A stretch of DNA of 64,000 bases, taken from Leptidea sinapis (taxonomy: Eukaryota > Arthropoda > Insecta > Lepidoptera > Pieridae). Location of the stretch: contig NC_066288.1 in the NCBI RefSeq assembly GCF_905404315.1, positions 1,116,001 to 1,180,000 on the forward strand, written 5' to 3'. The notes beneath the pieces are model-generated. The model searched no databases, had not been told where the DNA came from, and was given only the letters and a program-made list of their open reading frames with translations. Both the position numbers and the translations under genes were made by a program. Shown here piece after piece: positions 22,563-35,607 of this stretch. The number at the start of each line of letters is the position of its first letter. Position 1 is the stretch's first letter.

Positions 22563-23936
22563 GATAACTCTCTAGAAAATTGTGATAATGATTTTAAATG
22601 GAAGAAAGTATTTTCTTGTGTCGTTAATTTTGCATAGATTTTATATTATTCTGTGGTTATAGTGTCAGATCCAGTCTTGTTCTATTTCCATATATAAATC
22701 GAGTCTTGTTCTATTTCTCTTCTTACATCCCCCTGACTCGATTTTGATAATTTTTTTTCTTTGTACAGAAATTTGATCTCTACATAGATGTACTTCCTTC
22801 CGTGGTTCGATTAATTCACAAATGTATTAAAATTTAACCAGTGCGTGTCTGACATTTGGATCAAATTTGCTGTGAGAGACAGATAGACATCGCAAGAATG
22901 ATCCTATAAATGTTTCTTGCTTTTTCTCTTACATCCACAGAATCATAAAATAAATTTAATAAAACTTACCTGCAAACTACTCACTTTTAGTTGAATGCGT
23001 ATGTTATCAAGTTCGAATTTTACATTATTGAAGCCTCAGTGTAAGTAAACAAAACAAAACACGGGGGACCTCCCCTTGATATGTTTTGTGTGTCGTTGAT
23101 GGTGTAATGATATTCAATCTATGTTATCCCATCCTCAAACACATGAAAAATTTTTTTTGGTATTTATTCTAGTTTTTATAATGACTTTGCAGAGCCAACA
23201 GTGATTAAGATTCCTTACTCAAGTAAGGGTACCCAAGAAGAGCCTTGTTACACTCTGATGTCTATCCGTCCGCAATACTTAGTTAAAATTTCTCAGAGTG
23301 TTATATTAGTACTGCCACTATTACAAAAAATAATTAAATTGATTCATGTTGTCACAATAAGTTGGCTTCCACTCTCATAGTGGAAGTTGATTAGCCTCGC
23401 CAGGAACGATCCTAACGTACCATAAGCCAATTGTTGTAATCCGGGGAGGTACAAGTGAAATAAATACAACATATATAAAATATAGTAGCTCATACACGGA
23501 CCACAATACTCCTGTTTTCGGAGCAAGAAGGCAAAAGAAATAGGGCTTATAAAGAAATGTAAAATATTTTATTTCTTTCTCACTATTATATAGATACCTC
23601 AAAAAGAAAAAACGGCACCATCATAGATTCACTTTGTGGCCCGTCCGTCTCTCTGTCTGTCGGTCAGGACCCTTTATCTCGGGAACGTGTGGAGGGGAGG
23701 TATCAAGTTGAAATTAAAACGATAAAAGTCTAAAGGTCAAGTCTAAAGTTTCTAGAAGTTGTGAAAAAATTTCTTAGTGGACGCAAATTTCAAAGTTAAC
23801 GTAAAAAGTCAACAATTAGCTGTGAGGAAATAATACATTGTATTGTATTGTAAATCTACACGATTTTACAACATTGTTAATAAATATGTATATATATTTA
23901 TCCACACCCATGCTTTAAATCCTCTATTAAATATTC
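22563..23936. other. Intergenic DNA, no gene recognised
   Basis: AT-rich, with short chance frames. 23590-23780 contains a CTGTCTGTCGGTCAGGAC / ATCTCGGGAACG stretch that looks like transposon internal sequence, but it cannot be assigned. Confidence 0.5.
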
Positions 23937-24304
23937 TAAAACAGTAAACTTATTGCCAACGTTAAACCACCCTATGTCCTGGTAACCATTACATCATCCA
24001 AACGAGTGTTTGAAATCACTGGTTGGCTCTGCACAGGGTTTCCTAGTGAGCCATCAAAGGAATTTAATACATTAAAGTGCCTCTTTGTTTCTGTTTTTGA
24101 GACTAAGACTGTAAATTTATATTAGGCATGAAGAACAATGTATGTTATTATAATAAATAATAATTAAGTGAAATGAAATAACCTAAATAAAAATAAAATA
24201 AAGTGATGTAATGAAATTCAGTACAACATTACATCACTCGTTTGGATGATGTAATGGTTACTAGGACTGGCTTTTTTAATGTTAGCAGTAAGCTAACTGT
24301 TTCA
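23937..24304. mobile_element. Fold-back element with about 70-bp inverted arms
   Basis: The left arm (23937-24010) and right arm (24229-24304) are imperfect inverted repeats. The core GTAACCATTACATCATCCAA plus ACGAGTG is exact, and outside it the arms align with scattered mismatches. About 218 bp lie between. There is no coding capacity. It resembles a fold-back or MITE-type element; no clear target duplication was found. Confidence 0.6.
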
Positions 24305-25480
24305 GTATCTTTTATAGAGGATTCATATTATGGGTATAGATAACGTCTTGTATGCAACTGTTTATAATTAGGTATTTGAAAAATCATGTGACACTATTAT
24401 CATAAGCCCACATTCGTGTTTTAATATCCCTTATTACACAACAGTTGCATAAATAACTAATCCAAAACATTATTATTACTGTAAAAAAGTTGTAACGAGA
24501 TGGATAATGACCAAAAACTATGAGGAGACGGAGGCCCTTTTATGTATTTTAAAGTAAACAATAAAAAATAGTTTATATCTGCCTACTCTATAGTATATTA
24601 CATAAATTTATCAATCCTTTAACTCTTTATATTTCTAACAGAAAAAAATAGACAATTTATTCTTAAAAACTTTATTCTTTATTTATTTATAAAGGTTATT
24701 ACACCATATATTAGCGAACACAATACACATTCACATACACACTTACACAAACGCACACATACACACACACCCACACCCACACCTTATTAGTGTTATGTAG
24801 GTACCTACTTAATGATTATAGATGGAAGAGCGGGATCATCTCACACAGGTTTTGTCACCTAAAAGAAGGTTCCAACCACTTATATAATGTAATACTTTTT
24901 TTGGTACCAATAAAGAAATTATAATTTGGATATTTGACTTTGAATAATACGATTATGCCGCAAAAAAATTAGTTTCGACACTCTCAAGGTCATCAAAATT
25001 TATTGGGTTTATAAATAGTTCCCGCTAGCCCAGATCTATGAAATTTGGCAAGAAATACCGTCTTATGCTGCAGGTAAAGGAAAAAAGTGGTCTTCTGACC
25101 ACTTTTTTCAGAAGGGTCTGAAAACAATCCATTTGTAATTATATCATAAAAACAGGGTCTTAATGCAAGGAATGGAGGTACAAATTTTGATTTGAGTTAC
25201 CAGTGTCAAGTGTTATTACACTAGCGCATTAGAAATAATTTTGTAAGGCTAGAAGAAAGTTTTGAAAACAAATAAATAAATAAATGTGGGGTGTCGTATG
25301 AACGGGCTTCATTGGCACAAGTTTACATTATTCTTATGATTTCTAGTTTTCGATTTATGAATGAAAGATAAAACTTTTCCCCTTTTTTTTATAAGTACAT
25401 AGATACCTAATAATATGTACTGAACCCGCGGTGGGCGAATCCGACTCATATTGTCCGGTACATATACGTATAACGACAGT
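24305..25480. other. Intergenic DNA upstream of the cadherin gene
   Basis: AT-rich. It contains a CA-rich low-complexity run (24719-24783) and a 13-bp perfect hairpin with loop TTCT (25080-25109). No open frame of note. Confidence 0.6.
25080..25109. repeat. 13-bp perfect hairpin, loop TTCT
   Basis: GAAAAAAGTGGTC (25080-25092) pairs exactly with 25097-25109. Its partly A/T-run arms make it less striking than the hairpins at 6182 and 54970. Confidence 0.7.
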
Positions 25481-25849
25481 AGTCGCAATATAAATAAAGC
25501 TTGAATAGAACTCCACTACTTTTGCATTTTCTGTAAAGTAATAATTTTACTAACGTAAACATTCAGTGTACAAAATGTAACTTAACAATAATAGATCACG
25601 AGCGCACTAAAACTGTTAATCTTTCATATTGTTTTGATAAATCTATAATTTTAAAACGTTTGTGTACTTTTCGTGAGGAGCAACAAACATAATGTTAAAG
25701 ATGGTATTTCAAGAATTTAATGTGATGGAAGGATTGTGGAAGTTTAAACGTTCCGAGTTTGTTCATGAATTTTCTTGTAACTCCAAAAGGTGATAAAATA
25801 TAATGTTGAACAATATAGTGAAATAACAGTGAAATTCTTAGGCGGCCAT

Positions 25850-26030
25850 TATCTCTGCATCATCATCGTCGTTGCCGGCGGGCGGCAGGCCAGAGCTTTA
25901 AAAGCTGCGGGGAGGGAGAGGGGGGAGGGGTCGCGGGGCGGCGTGAAAGCCTCCGCCTGCCAGTGTCGTGTCGGCTTCAACGAAGCTGGTTCACTAATTC
26001 CGTCGCGTTGTAAAAGTTTTCTGTGAAATA
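25850..26030 (+). promoter_or_regulatory. CpG-rich candidate promoter/leader of ft
   Basis: A sharp GC- and CpG-rich island in AT-rich DNA, about 330-510 bp upstream of the cadherin start codon. It contains a TATA-like TTTAAAAG at 25897-25904, followed by purine-rich GGGAGGGAGAGGGGGGAGGG. This is the natural place for a promoter and 5' leader, but no transcription start can be read from sequence alone. The leader may also be spliced (a donor-like GTAAGT sits at 26281). Confidence 0.45.
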
Positions 26031-26106
26031 AATTCTTGACTGGAAAGTGCTATTATTTGTGAATGTGACACTTTATAACAAATAACAAAGGATATACTAT
26101 ACTTGT

Positions 26107-26304
26107 ATGGTACCTGTTTTAGTAAAGTTAATAGATTTAAGTTATAACTGTGTGCTTAGTGAGTGTCACGTGTGTTTACGAATTAATGTGCCGGCGCAGG
26201 GACGGGTCGCACTGTTCGTGAGATATTTGTGGTTGCGGAGGCCGTCGCGGCCATGTTGCATACCTGAGACGAGAGAGCGCGTAAGTTGTGCGAGAGAGAG
26301 GTAG
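26107..26304 (+). other. Candidate upstream ORF, 65 codons
   Basis: A genuine ATG at 26107 opens a frame ending at 26304, 56 bases before the cadherin ATG, in a different frame. If the leader is unspliced here it would be translated first. The product (MVPVLVKLIDLSYNC...) resembles nothing known to me. Confidence 0.3.
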
Positions 26305-26343
26305 AGTGTTGGCTGGTTTTGCTGAAAGAAAGTAGTATTTGCA

Positions 26344-26364
26344 ATGTGTTTACTACCGTCATGA
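26344..26364 (+). other. Six-codon upstream ORF overlapping the ft start
   Basis: ATG at 26344 encodes MCLLPS and stops at TGA 26362-26364, which shares two bases with the cadherin ATG (26361-26363). This is a stop-start overlap that could allow reinitiation. Confidence 0.5.
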
Positions 26365-29300
26365 CGGTGATGGGGCGGTGGCCTGTGGTGCTCTTCGCGC
26401 TGGCGCTGCTCAGCGGCGCGGGCGCCACCGCCGAACAGATGCAGTCGCGGGCAGTCGACACCGGCGTAGACCTGCGAGTACCTGAAGACCAGCCCGTAGG
26501 AACATTTGTCGGTAGAATACCGACTAAGCCTGGATTCACATACCGGTTTAATGAGTCACCTAAAGAATTTCAACTTGATCCTGTATCGGGTGAAATTAAA
26601 ACGAACGTTATTTTAGATCGCGAAAGTATCGACCGTTATGCATTTGTTGTTCTATCAAGTCAGCCCACTTATCCTATTGAGGTAAGGATACGAGTTAGTG
26701 ACGTGAATGACAACTATCCGGAGTTTCCAGAACCAAGTATTGCTGTGGCTTTCTCGGAAAGTGCGTCACCTGGAACAAAACTACTTTTAGACGCTGCAAC
26801 AGATAAGGATCTTGGTGAAAATGGCATAATGAATGATTATAGAATAATTGAAGGGGACAGTGAGGGTAAATTTCGGTTAAATGTCACTGTGAATCCTAGT
26901 GGCCAAACTTCCTATTTACATTTGGAAACTACTGGAAAGCTTGACAGGGAAGCGAACGATTTCTATGTTTTGAATATATCAGCTCGGGATGGTGGTAGCC
27001 CCCCTAAGTATGGTTACCTACAAGTTAATGTAACAATTTTAGACGTTAATGATAATCCACCTATATTTGATCAAAGTGATTTTTCAGTATCTTTGAATGA
27101 GAGTGTGCCACCTGGAACAACTGTTCTCAAAGTAACAGCAACTGATAGTGACTTGGGTGATAATTGCAGAATTACTTATGAAGTTAACGACTTGGAAAAA
27201 CAATTTGCAGTTGATCCTGAATCAGGAGTAATAACAACGATAAAAAAGTTGAACTGTCCCCAATATTGCACAAATACATCATGTAATATGACCTGTGTCT
27301 TAACAGTGATAGCAAAGGATCACGGCGTACCGCGCCAGGATGCCCGAACATATGTAACCGTTAATCTTATAGATGCGAATGACCATGATCCAGTTATAAC
27401 ATTTACTTACGTCCCATCTACGGCTAACTATGCTACAGTTGATGAAAATGCAAAAAATGGATCACTTGTTGCTGCAATAACAGTGACAGATTTAGATGCT
27501 GGTTTAAATGGCATAACCAGCGTGAGTATAGTTTCTGGAAATGAACTAAATCATTTTAGATTAGAAAATTCTAGCAGTGTTTATATTGTACATGTGAATG
27601 GTGTCTTAGATAGAGAAGAGATCAGTAAATACAATTTAACAGTAGTTGCCACTGATAAAGGTATTCCACCTCGAACTTCAACTGCATTTTTAGTAATTCA
27701 TGTGAATGATGTGAATGATCATGAACCTGTTTTTGAAAAATCTGAATATTTGGCGGTTTTAAGTGAATTAGCTCCACCTGGTACTTATGTTGCTGGTATT
27801 ACTGCAACTGATGAAGATACAGGAGTAAATGCTGAAATTTTCTATGATTTTTATGATGGAAATCAGCAACAATGGTTTTTAATTGATCACGTGACAGGAC
27901 TCGTAACAACCAGATCCGCTTTGGATCGTGAAATTCAAGGAACCGCAGAGCTTAATGTTTCAGCTCGAGATGGGGGTCCAAATCCAAGATGGGCTTATAC
28001 AAGACTAAAAATAACTATCCTTGATGAAAACGATGAATCACCTACATTTCCTCAAACATTGATAAATACTAGCTTAGCTGAAAATATAGCTCCAATAAAA
28101 GAAATATTAATTTTAACAGCTTCCGATTACGACCAAGGCACGAATGGATCAATCTCTTACTACTTGTCTACCAGCACTGAAAGAAAATATCCAAATACAT
28201 TTTCACTAGATCCTATTACTGGACAACTAAGTACAATCATGGAATTAGACAGAGAAAGAATTTCGTCATATGATATTCAAGTCATTGCTAAGGACCAGGG
28301 TTACCCTCCACAATCATCAACGGCAACAATCAATTTAAAAGTACTGGATGTAAATGATAACGATCCTTATTTTTATCCTCAACACTATATAACCAATATA
28401 GCAGATGATCTTCCCATTGGAATGACGGTGATTCAGGTAAAGGCATTTGATGATGATGATGGTGACAATGCATTAGTAACCTATACTTTAGAAAGTGGGG
28501 GTGATTCATACTTTGACATTGAGCCACTTACTGGAAATATCATATTGCAAAAAGATCTTAGGAGAGCTTCTAAGCCATCGTACACCTTGATCGTATCATG
28601 TAAAGATAGAGGAAATAGAAGAGCCTCTGAAGACGCAATTATAGAAATAATAAAAAAGACTTATAGTAAGAACTTAGATTTTGAAGGTTATAGTGGCTAT
28701 AACTTTAAAATTTTAGAAAATGAAGGACAATCTCAATCGAAAATTGGTCGTTTTATAGGAAAAGTAAGTTCAAAACAAAAAACTGAAAAGGTTTCTTATT
28801 ACATTGTAGACGGGGATCAGAAACATATATTTAAAATCGATGAAAAAAGTGGCATTATAAGTACAGCATCTAATATTGATCGAGAAGAGAAAATGACGTA
28901 TCATTTAAAAGTAATGATAAAAAGTGATCTACAATTTGGATTTACTACGGTCAATATTTCAGTGTTGGATATAAACGACAATTATCCTGTTTTTATCGAC
29001 AGAAAAGAGGAAATACATATCCCCGAAAAAATGGCTGTTGGTCATGAAGTTTACTTTGCAAGAGCCATAGACCGTGACTCGGGATCTAATAGAACAATAT
29101 CATATACGCTGACTTATAACGCAGAAAGCCTTTTTCGCATTTCTGAAACAACTGGAGTAATTTATTTAAATAAAGCAATTACAAGTGATCCTGGTACTGT
29201 ACTGTCTCTAGAAGTGACAGCCACTGATCATGGCAAGCCAGCACTTGCAACTAAACATAGTATATCGATAGTTGTAGATGATGTAAATGATCATACCCCT

Positions 29301-31508
29301 GTGTTTGATCATACATCTTATGAAACATCTTTATTAGAATCTACTATAGTTAATACTAGGTTTTTTGCTATATCTGCATCTGATGCGGATTTGGGGTCCA
29401 ATGGCCAGATATCATATAGTATTATAGAGGGAAATGGCGATAACAAGTTCGGAATATTTCCTGATGGGTTTTTGTATGTAAAAAGCTCTCTCGATAGAGA
29501 AGAAAAAGACTATTATTCACTATTAATTACAGTATTTGATCATGGGACGCCTTCACGAAGTTCTCAAGTTCCTGTTGTCATACATATCTTGGATGAAAAT
29601 GACAATAGCCCACAATTTACGAATACCACGTTTGTCTTCAAAATTAAGGAAAATGAGCCTCCAGAAACATTTGTTGGTAAATTAACAGCATTAGATAAAG
29701 ATATAGGACGCAATGCGGAACTCTCATTTAGTTTACCTTTTACCCAAAATGATTTTCGGATAGACTCTCGGAATGGGTTTATAAAAACATTACGATCTTT
29801 TGATCGTGAAAGCTTATCACAGATTACTGGGCAAAACTATATAACTCTTACGGTCACTGTCAGTGACAATGGAAAAACGAAGTTATCAGATTCAGTAAGA
29901 GTAACTATCTATATCACAGATGTGAATGATAACGCTCCAATATTTACACATACTCCATATAGTGTTGAAGTATCTGAAGGAACAAGCGTGGGTGCTTCTA
30001 TTATGCGAGTTTATTCATATGACGCTGACGAAGGTTTGAACGGAGATATTTTTTATAAACTAATTGGTGGTGATGATTTTAAAAGATTTACCCTAGATGA
30101 AGGTACAGGACAATTAATTATAAACAAGGCTTTAGATCGTGAGACAACAGATCGGTATCAATTAGTTATTTTAGCTCATGATTCAGGGCCCTCCATGAGA
30201 CTGTCAGCAACAGCAACTATAACAGTGGACGTGTTAGATGAAAACGATAATGCTCCAGTATTCAGTCAAACACATATGAATATATCTGTCATAGAAACGG
30301 AACCTATAAACAAAAAAATCATACAATTTTATGCACACGATGTTGATTTGGGAATAAACAATGAGCTACAGTACTCCATTTCATCAGGAAACAGAAAAGA
30401 AACATTTTTTATTGACAGTTATTCTGGGGAACTCTTCTTACACAAACATTTGGATTATGAAGATTTAACACAGTACGTTTTAAATATTACTGTTTCTGAT
30501 GGTGGTAGTCCGAGCATGTCTTCAAGCATATCTTTTACTATTAATGTGATTGATGCTAATGACAACGCTCCTATTTTCACAAACACTGCGATTGTGAGAC
30601 AGATCAGAGAAGGCATTCCTACCCATACTCCTATTGTAACAGTAACAGCTGAAGATCCTGATTCTGGGTTGAATGGAAAAGTTTATTATTCTATTATCCA
30701 CCAAGAACCGAATGATGGCAAACGTAATTTTGCAATTAATAATTTAACTGGAGTAATTCATACTTTGTTGCCAATTGACAGAGAAACAATAGATACATTC
30801 CGAATAACGGTGGCAGCCTACGATGGAGCAGAGCCATCATCAGCCAGACTTTCAGCTGAGAAGCTGGTGACTGTTATAGTAGAAGATATAAATGACAACG
30901 CTCCTGTTTTTGTGTCTATGAACGCTGCTGTAGTCAGTTCTGGACGACTAGGAAGAAATACTGGGCGAGGAATATTTGTTATGAATGTCCTTGCACGTGA
31001 TGCAGATTCAGGAACTAATGGTCTAGTGACATATAAGCTCTTGCATGGCGGTAATGATATATTTGATTTGCATAGAAGCAACGGTGCACTAACGTTGCGC
31101 TATCCCCCTGCAACACCGGATGCTAGATGGAATCTTATTATTAAAGCTACAGATGAAGCAGTTCTGAGTGAGCAGCGGAGTACGGAAACATATTTGACAG
31201 TAATAATGGGAGGCACAGATTTAGAAGGTGTGACATGGCGTAACGCAGCGTCTGTGTCGGTGGCTGAAAATGAACCAGGGGGTACGGCTATTCTGAATAT
31301 GACAAATAATTATCAGTCTGGGCTAGAGTACTATATAGTGAATGTGACAGGTGAAGGTAGGCAAGTGGACAGGTTGTTTGATATTGACTCTTCTTTGGGA
31401 ATTTTATCCACGGCTGTCCCTCTAGACCGTGAATCTGGTGTCGACAGATTTGAAGTGGAAGTATGTGCTGTGTCGTCGAACTCACCTCTACAATCTACTA
31501 CAACAAAG
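26361..31508 (+). CDS. ft: Fat-class protocadherin, large first coding exon (EC1-EC16 partial)
   Basis: This exon gives 1716 codons of a giant cadherin of the Fat (ft/FAT4) class, a cell-surface partner of Dachsous in planar polarity and Hippo growth control. Start: ATG 26361 is chosen because it opens a signal peptide (MTVMGRWPVVLFALALLSGA, cleavage about residue 24). Cadherin repeats end in calcium-binding DxND[N/H/E] motifs at residues 114, 228, 338, 450, 555, 663, 870, 974, 1078, 1187, 1293, 1398 and 1509, most with upstream LDRE and DxD motifs. That gives EC1-EC15 plus part of EC16. The EC7 and EC15 ends lack the motif. EC3 has extra cysteines at 299, 303, 308 and 312. The N-terminus (GRIPTKPGFTYRF) and the repeat order match FAT4 better than Dachsous. 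The exon ends at a phase-0 donor, AAG|GTAAGA. About 18 further repeats, EGF/LamG domains, the membrane span and the cytoplasmic tail should lie in later exons outside the window. No frameshift or stop interrupts it. Confidence 0.9.
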
Positions 31509-32837
31509 GTAAGAAAAAATGTTAATTGTGATTTCTTTCATTACTTAAAAAAAAAATTGTTTAATATAATGTTGCGAGTTTCTACACATGTATAACGTAT
31601 ATATTTTTAAACAAATAAAATGAGATGTAAAAGATGAAAGTTAAAAATAAATCAAAAATAAAATTTAGACGCCAACACGCTCTCTGGAATTTTAATAAAA
31701 ATATTAATTAAATTAGTTCTAGCTACACTTATTCTTCTGGCACGGCCAGAAATAATGCAGATATGTTTCCAATTAACTTTGTACGGTGGTCGTTTGCAGT
31801 AGAATATATTTAAAAGTATACTTTTACACAATAAAAATAAGTTTAAGGCAAAAGCTCGTTAGCGTATGTCCGCCAGTGGACTCTAATCGAAGACTCTAAA
31901 TTAACGATAAGCCGCGTCCCGCGACCATATCTCAACATGCGTTCTCAAACCTTTCAAAGATTAAGTGAAACATGGGTTTTTGTTTGTAATTCGGTTCACA
32001 TATCTTAAAATTCTTTACCCACTCATCATTGATCTGGTTAAGACAATAGATAGGTTAATTTCTTTTTATTAAAACAAAGCAATTTATCATTATTTCACTT
32101 TAATTGTGCTCGCTTAACTAAGGTTCATCTCATTCAATAAAAATATTTTAAAATATTTATATCCAAGTATCGGGGACAATATACATTCTTGAATTTTTTT
32201 CAAAACAGGTTTATAATTTGCCTTTAAACAGGCCCTAAAATTGTTTACGACTTTTCTTGCAGCTTGTTATTATCATTAAAATTTAGAAGGGTTTGCTTAT
32301 GGCTTATCGGATTCGGGTGGGATTATGCTAATAAATTTTAAGTTTATTGTATTTATACCACAACTCTGAGCGCGTTAGGTGAAACAACTCACAGTAATTT
32401 GCTGATCGAGCGGAAACAGATGATGTTAGTTTCTCGATGAGAAATAACAACTATAATAACATAACAGTTTGAACTTTGAAGCTATTTTTGTCAGATTCAT
32501 GAGATGTGCTGCGTATGGAAACGTTAATTTATCTTCTTAGAATATTACTACTTTGCTTTATAATGCATTAATTTCAATAACTTATTCAGTCGATTCTACG
32601 TCACACGCTAGCTAGTTTGTAGTTGTAGTGTACATTGTAATCTATAATTGAATTTCGTTCAACTGTAATTTACACCAAACAAGTATAAATTTGTTCTTAC
32701 CTACAAACATATGTTTCATATTTATTATTTAAAATGTAACATGACTTGAGACTTCAAAAACACTTTTCTAAAACACTATATATAATATGCACTTAAAAGT
32801 ATAAGAATAATTGCGTATTTTATACAATTTAATTAAT

Positions 32838-33245
32838 TAATCTAATTCTAGTTACGATTCTTGTTATTTTTGGAATCGGTGTCCTTCCGCCGCGACCCGT
32901 TCTCGACTCTCCCATCCTCATGACTCAGCACATCTCACCTATAAGGCTACTCGTATAATATATATGTATGTAGTTATAAACCTATCTTGGATGACACCGA
33001 CTTCAAAAATTACAATAATCGTAACTAGAATTAGTGACATACGCATAGTAAATTTAAGACTTTTATGGTTTTCTCATGGATGCCATTGTCAGATCTGGAC
33101 CAATCTGGACCACACGGGAAGCACCAGCATTCAAATAAAAAAATAATTATCAAAATCGGTTCACCCAGTCGAAAGTTTTGAGGTAACAAACATAAAAAAA
33201 ACATACCACTGAATTGAGAACCTCCATCCTTTTTTGAAGTCGGTT
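32838..33245. repeat. Family T palindromic repeat, copy 1
   Basis: Contains CTAATTCTAGTTACGAT...GGAATCGGTGTC and its inverted partner GACACCGACTTCAAAAA...CGTAACTAGAATTAG about 105 bp on, a near-perfect inverted repeat of about 44 bp. The right end is TTTTTTGAAGTCGGTT. Two more copies lie at 39241 and 60570. It is probably a non-autonomous DNA transposon. Confidence 0.75.
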
Positions 33246-35204
33246 TAAAAGTTTCATTAATGATGCATATTTGTTCAAGGGTATTTCATCCTTAGTACCT
33301 ACGATTCCACTGAAATTCCACTATGAACCCGCTTATTGTTGAATTTTCTTCGTAATTTATAATTTTACTGTACAACAAATGGCATAGAAATAGCAACTTT
33401 GGTAGATCGGTAACACCTAACAAAGAAACTTTCATTCGAATATATTATTATCTATATTTCGATATTAGGTTTAAAAATTAAGATATATAAATCAACTTAT
33501 AAGTGTTTGTCTTTATTAGAATTTCATTCAAATAATAAATATAACCTCGATAATATGGACATAATATTGCAAAAAGGTTGTTGAACGCTGGTGTTGAATT
33601 AACACTTACAGCGTCCGTTATTTTCGGTACCAAATTTATTTTTATGATATATCCCAATCTGAATTGCATGTCAAATAAACACATAAAAAAATAAAGAAAT
33701 TGGTGAGAATTAATTCATAAATAATTTTTCGGACCGAAGCTTATGAATTCCGTACATAACTCTGAAAAGTGTTTCGAAAATTAATTACTTAGTACTTTTT
33801 AAACTTACCTATGTATTTTATATTGCCATTTCACATTATTGACATTTTAATTATTTTATATAGAAAAATAAGCTATCTGATACATACCTAATGATCTGAA
33901 ATAAATATTGTCAAGAGTATCTTAAATACTATTTACCATTGTATGAAATAACTGTTTTATCCACGCTCATTGATACTTAGGTTTTACTAATAATCATCTT
34001 TAAAGTGCCACAGCTCAGCGAAATGTCCCACTAAGTGCCGGATCATCACGCGGAAGATTCTTATAATTATGTTGTCTTTAAAATAATTAATACAAAACCA
34101 AATATTGAGTAAAAATGTCAGAAGTAGATAGCCAGTCTTTTAGGACAGTCCTAAATCGCAAGAAGGCTGTAAACATAGATTCAATAGTAGGTATGTTAAG
34201 AATATGACGAGTGCAGTGGGATTGCTTGGATGCGCGGTTCTGAGGCGGTAGAAGGTAAGTGGTGGCTGGTGGCTGGTGGCTATCGACTGACATCGAAAGC
34301 GCATTAGGCCGCTGAGCTGCATTCTCTTGCCTGATTTATGCAGGGTGCTCCCAGCGGCGGAGCGGGCGTCGACACCCGCCACCCGGCGTAATGAAGGAAC
34401 AACGTTACGTTACACTGCAGAATAGCTTTCATTATTTCACGCCGATGCTAATAGTCTTGTGTGTATGTAGTGCGTTTGGCCCTTTGGTTATCATCACTAG
34501 TAACTGTTTTGTTCCCTTTGCATGCAACAATCTTTAAATGGATGTCTTTGCAAACTGCATTTGCGTTCGTGCCTTCGACATCGCCGCCCATTAATCTCAA
34601 GAGCATCCGCTTGATTCTAAGCAGAGGCATTCTGCGAATTCACAATCGTAGGCCTTCTAGTTCGATAAATATTTATTTTTATTTTTCAATTGAACAAAAG
34701 AGATGAGGCCATGCAACCTACTATTGATTCGAACGCATTTCGAGTCCAGTGATTGATGATTTTGGATTGATACAAATAACCGTACCTATAGTTCCGTTAT
34801 ATCTGCCTACCTCATAATGTAGACGTGATTCTTTTTATGTCACCCGCGCTAATTATTTCGTATCTTTTCAAATGCAAGTATATTTTTCTATTACAATTAA
34901 TTACATGCATTTACATTTTAAAGGTTTAAATTAAATTGAATTCGAGTTCCGAACTCTTGAACTCCGAGTGGATTGGAACAGTCCAATCACCATTGAAAGC
35001 AAAGTTGCGCGAAAAATGCAGGAACAAAGTTTTGATTTGATAACTTGTCACTTTATAATTGGAGTGGATTTAAAATATTCTCGTGTAAGTAAAATTCATG
35101 ATGTAATGTTTATTTGCGGTTTACCACATTATTGAGAGCATACTATGATTGTTAGCATTTAATTTGAATGGGTCGAGTAGCGACGTATTCATTGAGAGAA
35201 ACGT

Positions 35205-35607
35205 GGAGTATTGCTGTCATCTCTGGTCTGGCGCACCCCAGTATCAGCTCGATCCATTTGACCGCGTGCAACGCAGAGCGGCTCGAATTGTCGGGGACTT
35301 TGCGCTCTGTGAACGGCTGGATCACTTGGCGTTGCGTAGAGACGTCGCTTCATTGTGTGTCTTCTACCGCATTTATCACGGGGAGTGTTCCGAAGAGCTG
35401 TTCAACCTGATTCCTGCCGCCTTCGCACGACACGCCACAAGTTACGATATCTTCATACCTTCAAGAAAAGCGCGTACACCTTCCTTAAAGGCCAGCAACG
35501 CTCCTGTGATTCCTCTGGTGTTGCAAGAGAGTGTGGGCGGCGGAGATCACTTAACACCAGGTGACCCGTACGCTCGTTTGTCCTCCTATTCCATAAAAAA
35601 AAAAACG
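35205..35607 (+). pseudogene. Family E LINE, 5'-truncated copy in the ft intron
   Basis: It begins abruptly at TGGAGTATTGCTGTCATCTC and runs to CCATAAAAAAAAAA at 35607. Its frame reads EYCCHLWSGAPQYQLDPFDR, VQRRAARIVGDFALCERLDH and YHGECSEELFNLIPAA, then shifts. It matches 2536-3067 closely except for an internal deletion of about 130 bp after the GCCACAAGTTA block. It is only the C-terminal end plus tail, so it cannot move by itself. Confidence 0.85.

Noticed and set aside
26286..26360. Longer cadherin frame beginning upstream of 26361
   Set aside because: The upstream extension has no ATG (it would start at TTG) and would hide the signal peptide inside the protein.
26361..31508. Dachsous instead of Fat
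   Set aside because: The N-terminal GRIPTKPGFTYRF segment, the repeat order and the degenerate EC7 and EC15 linkers fit FAT4/Ft; still worth a database check.
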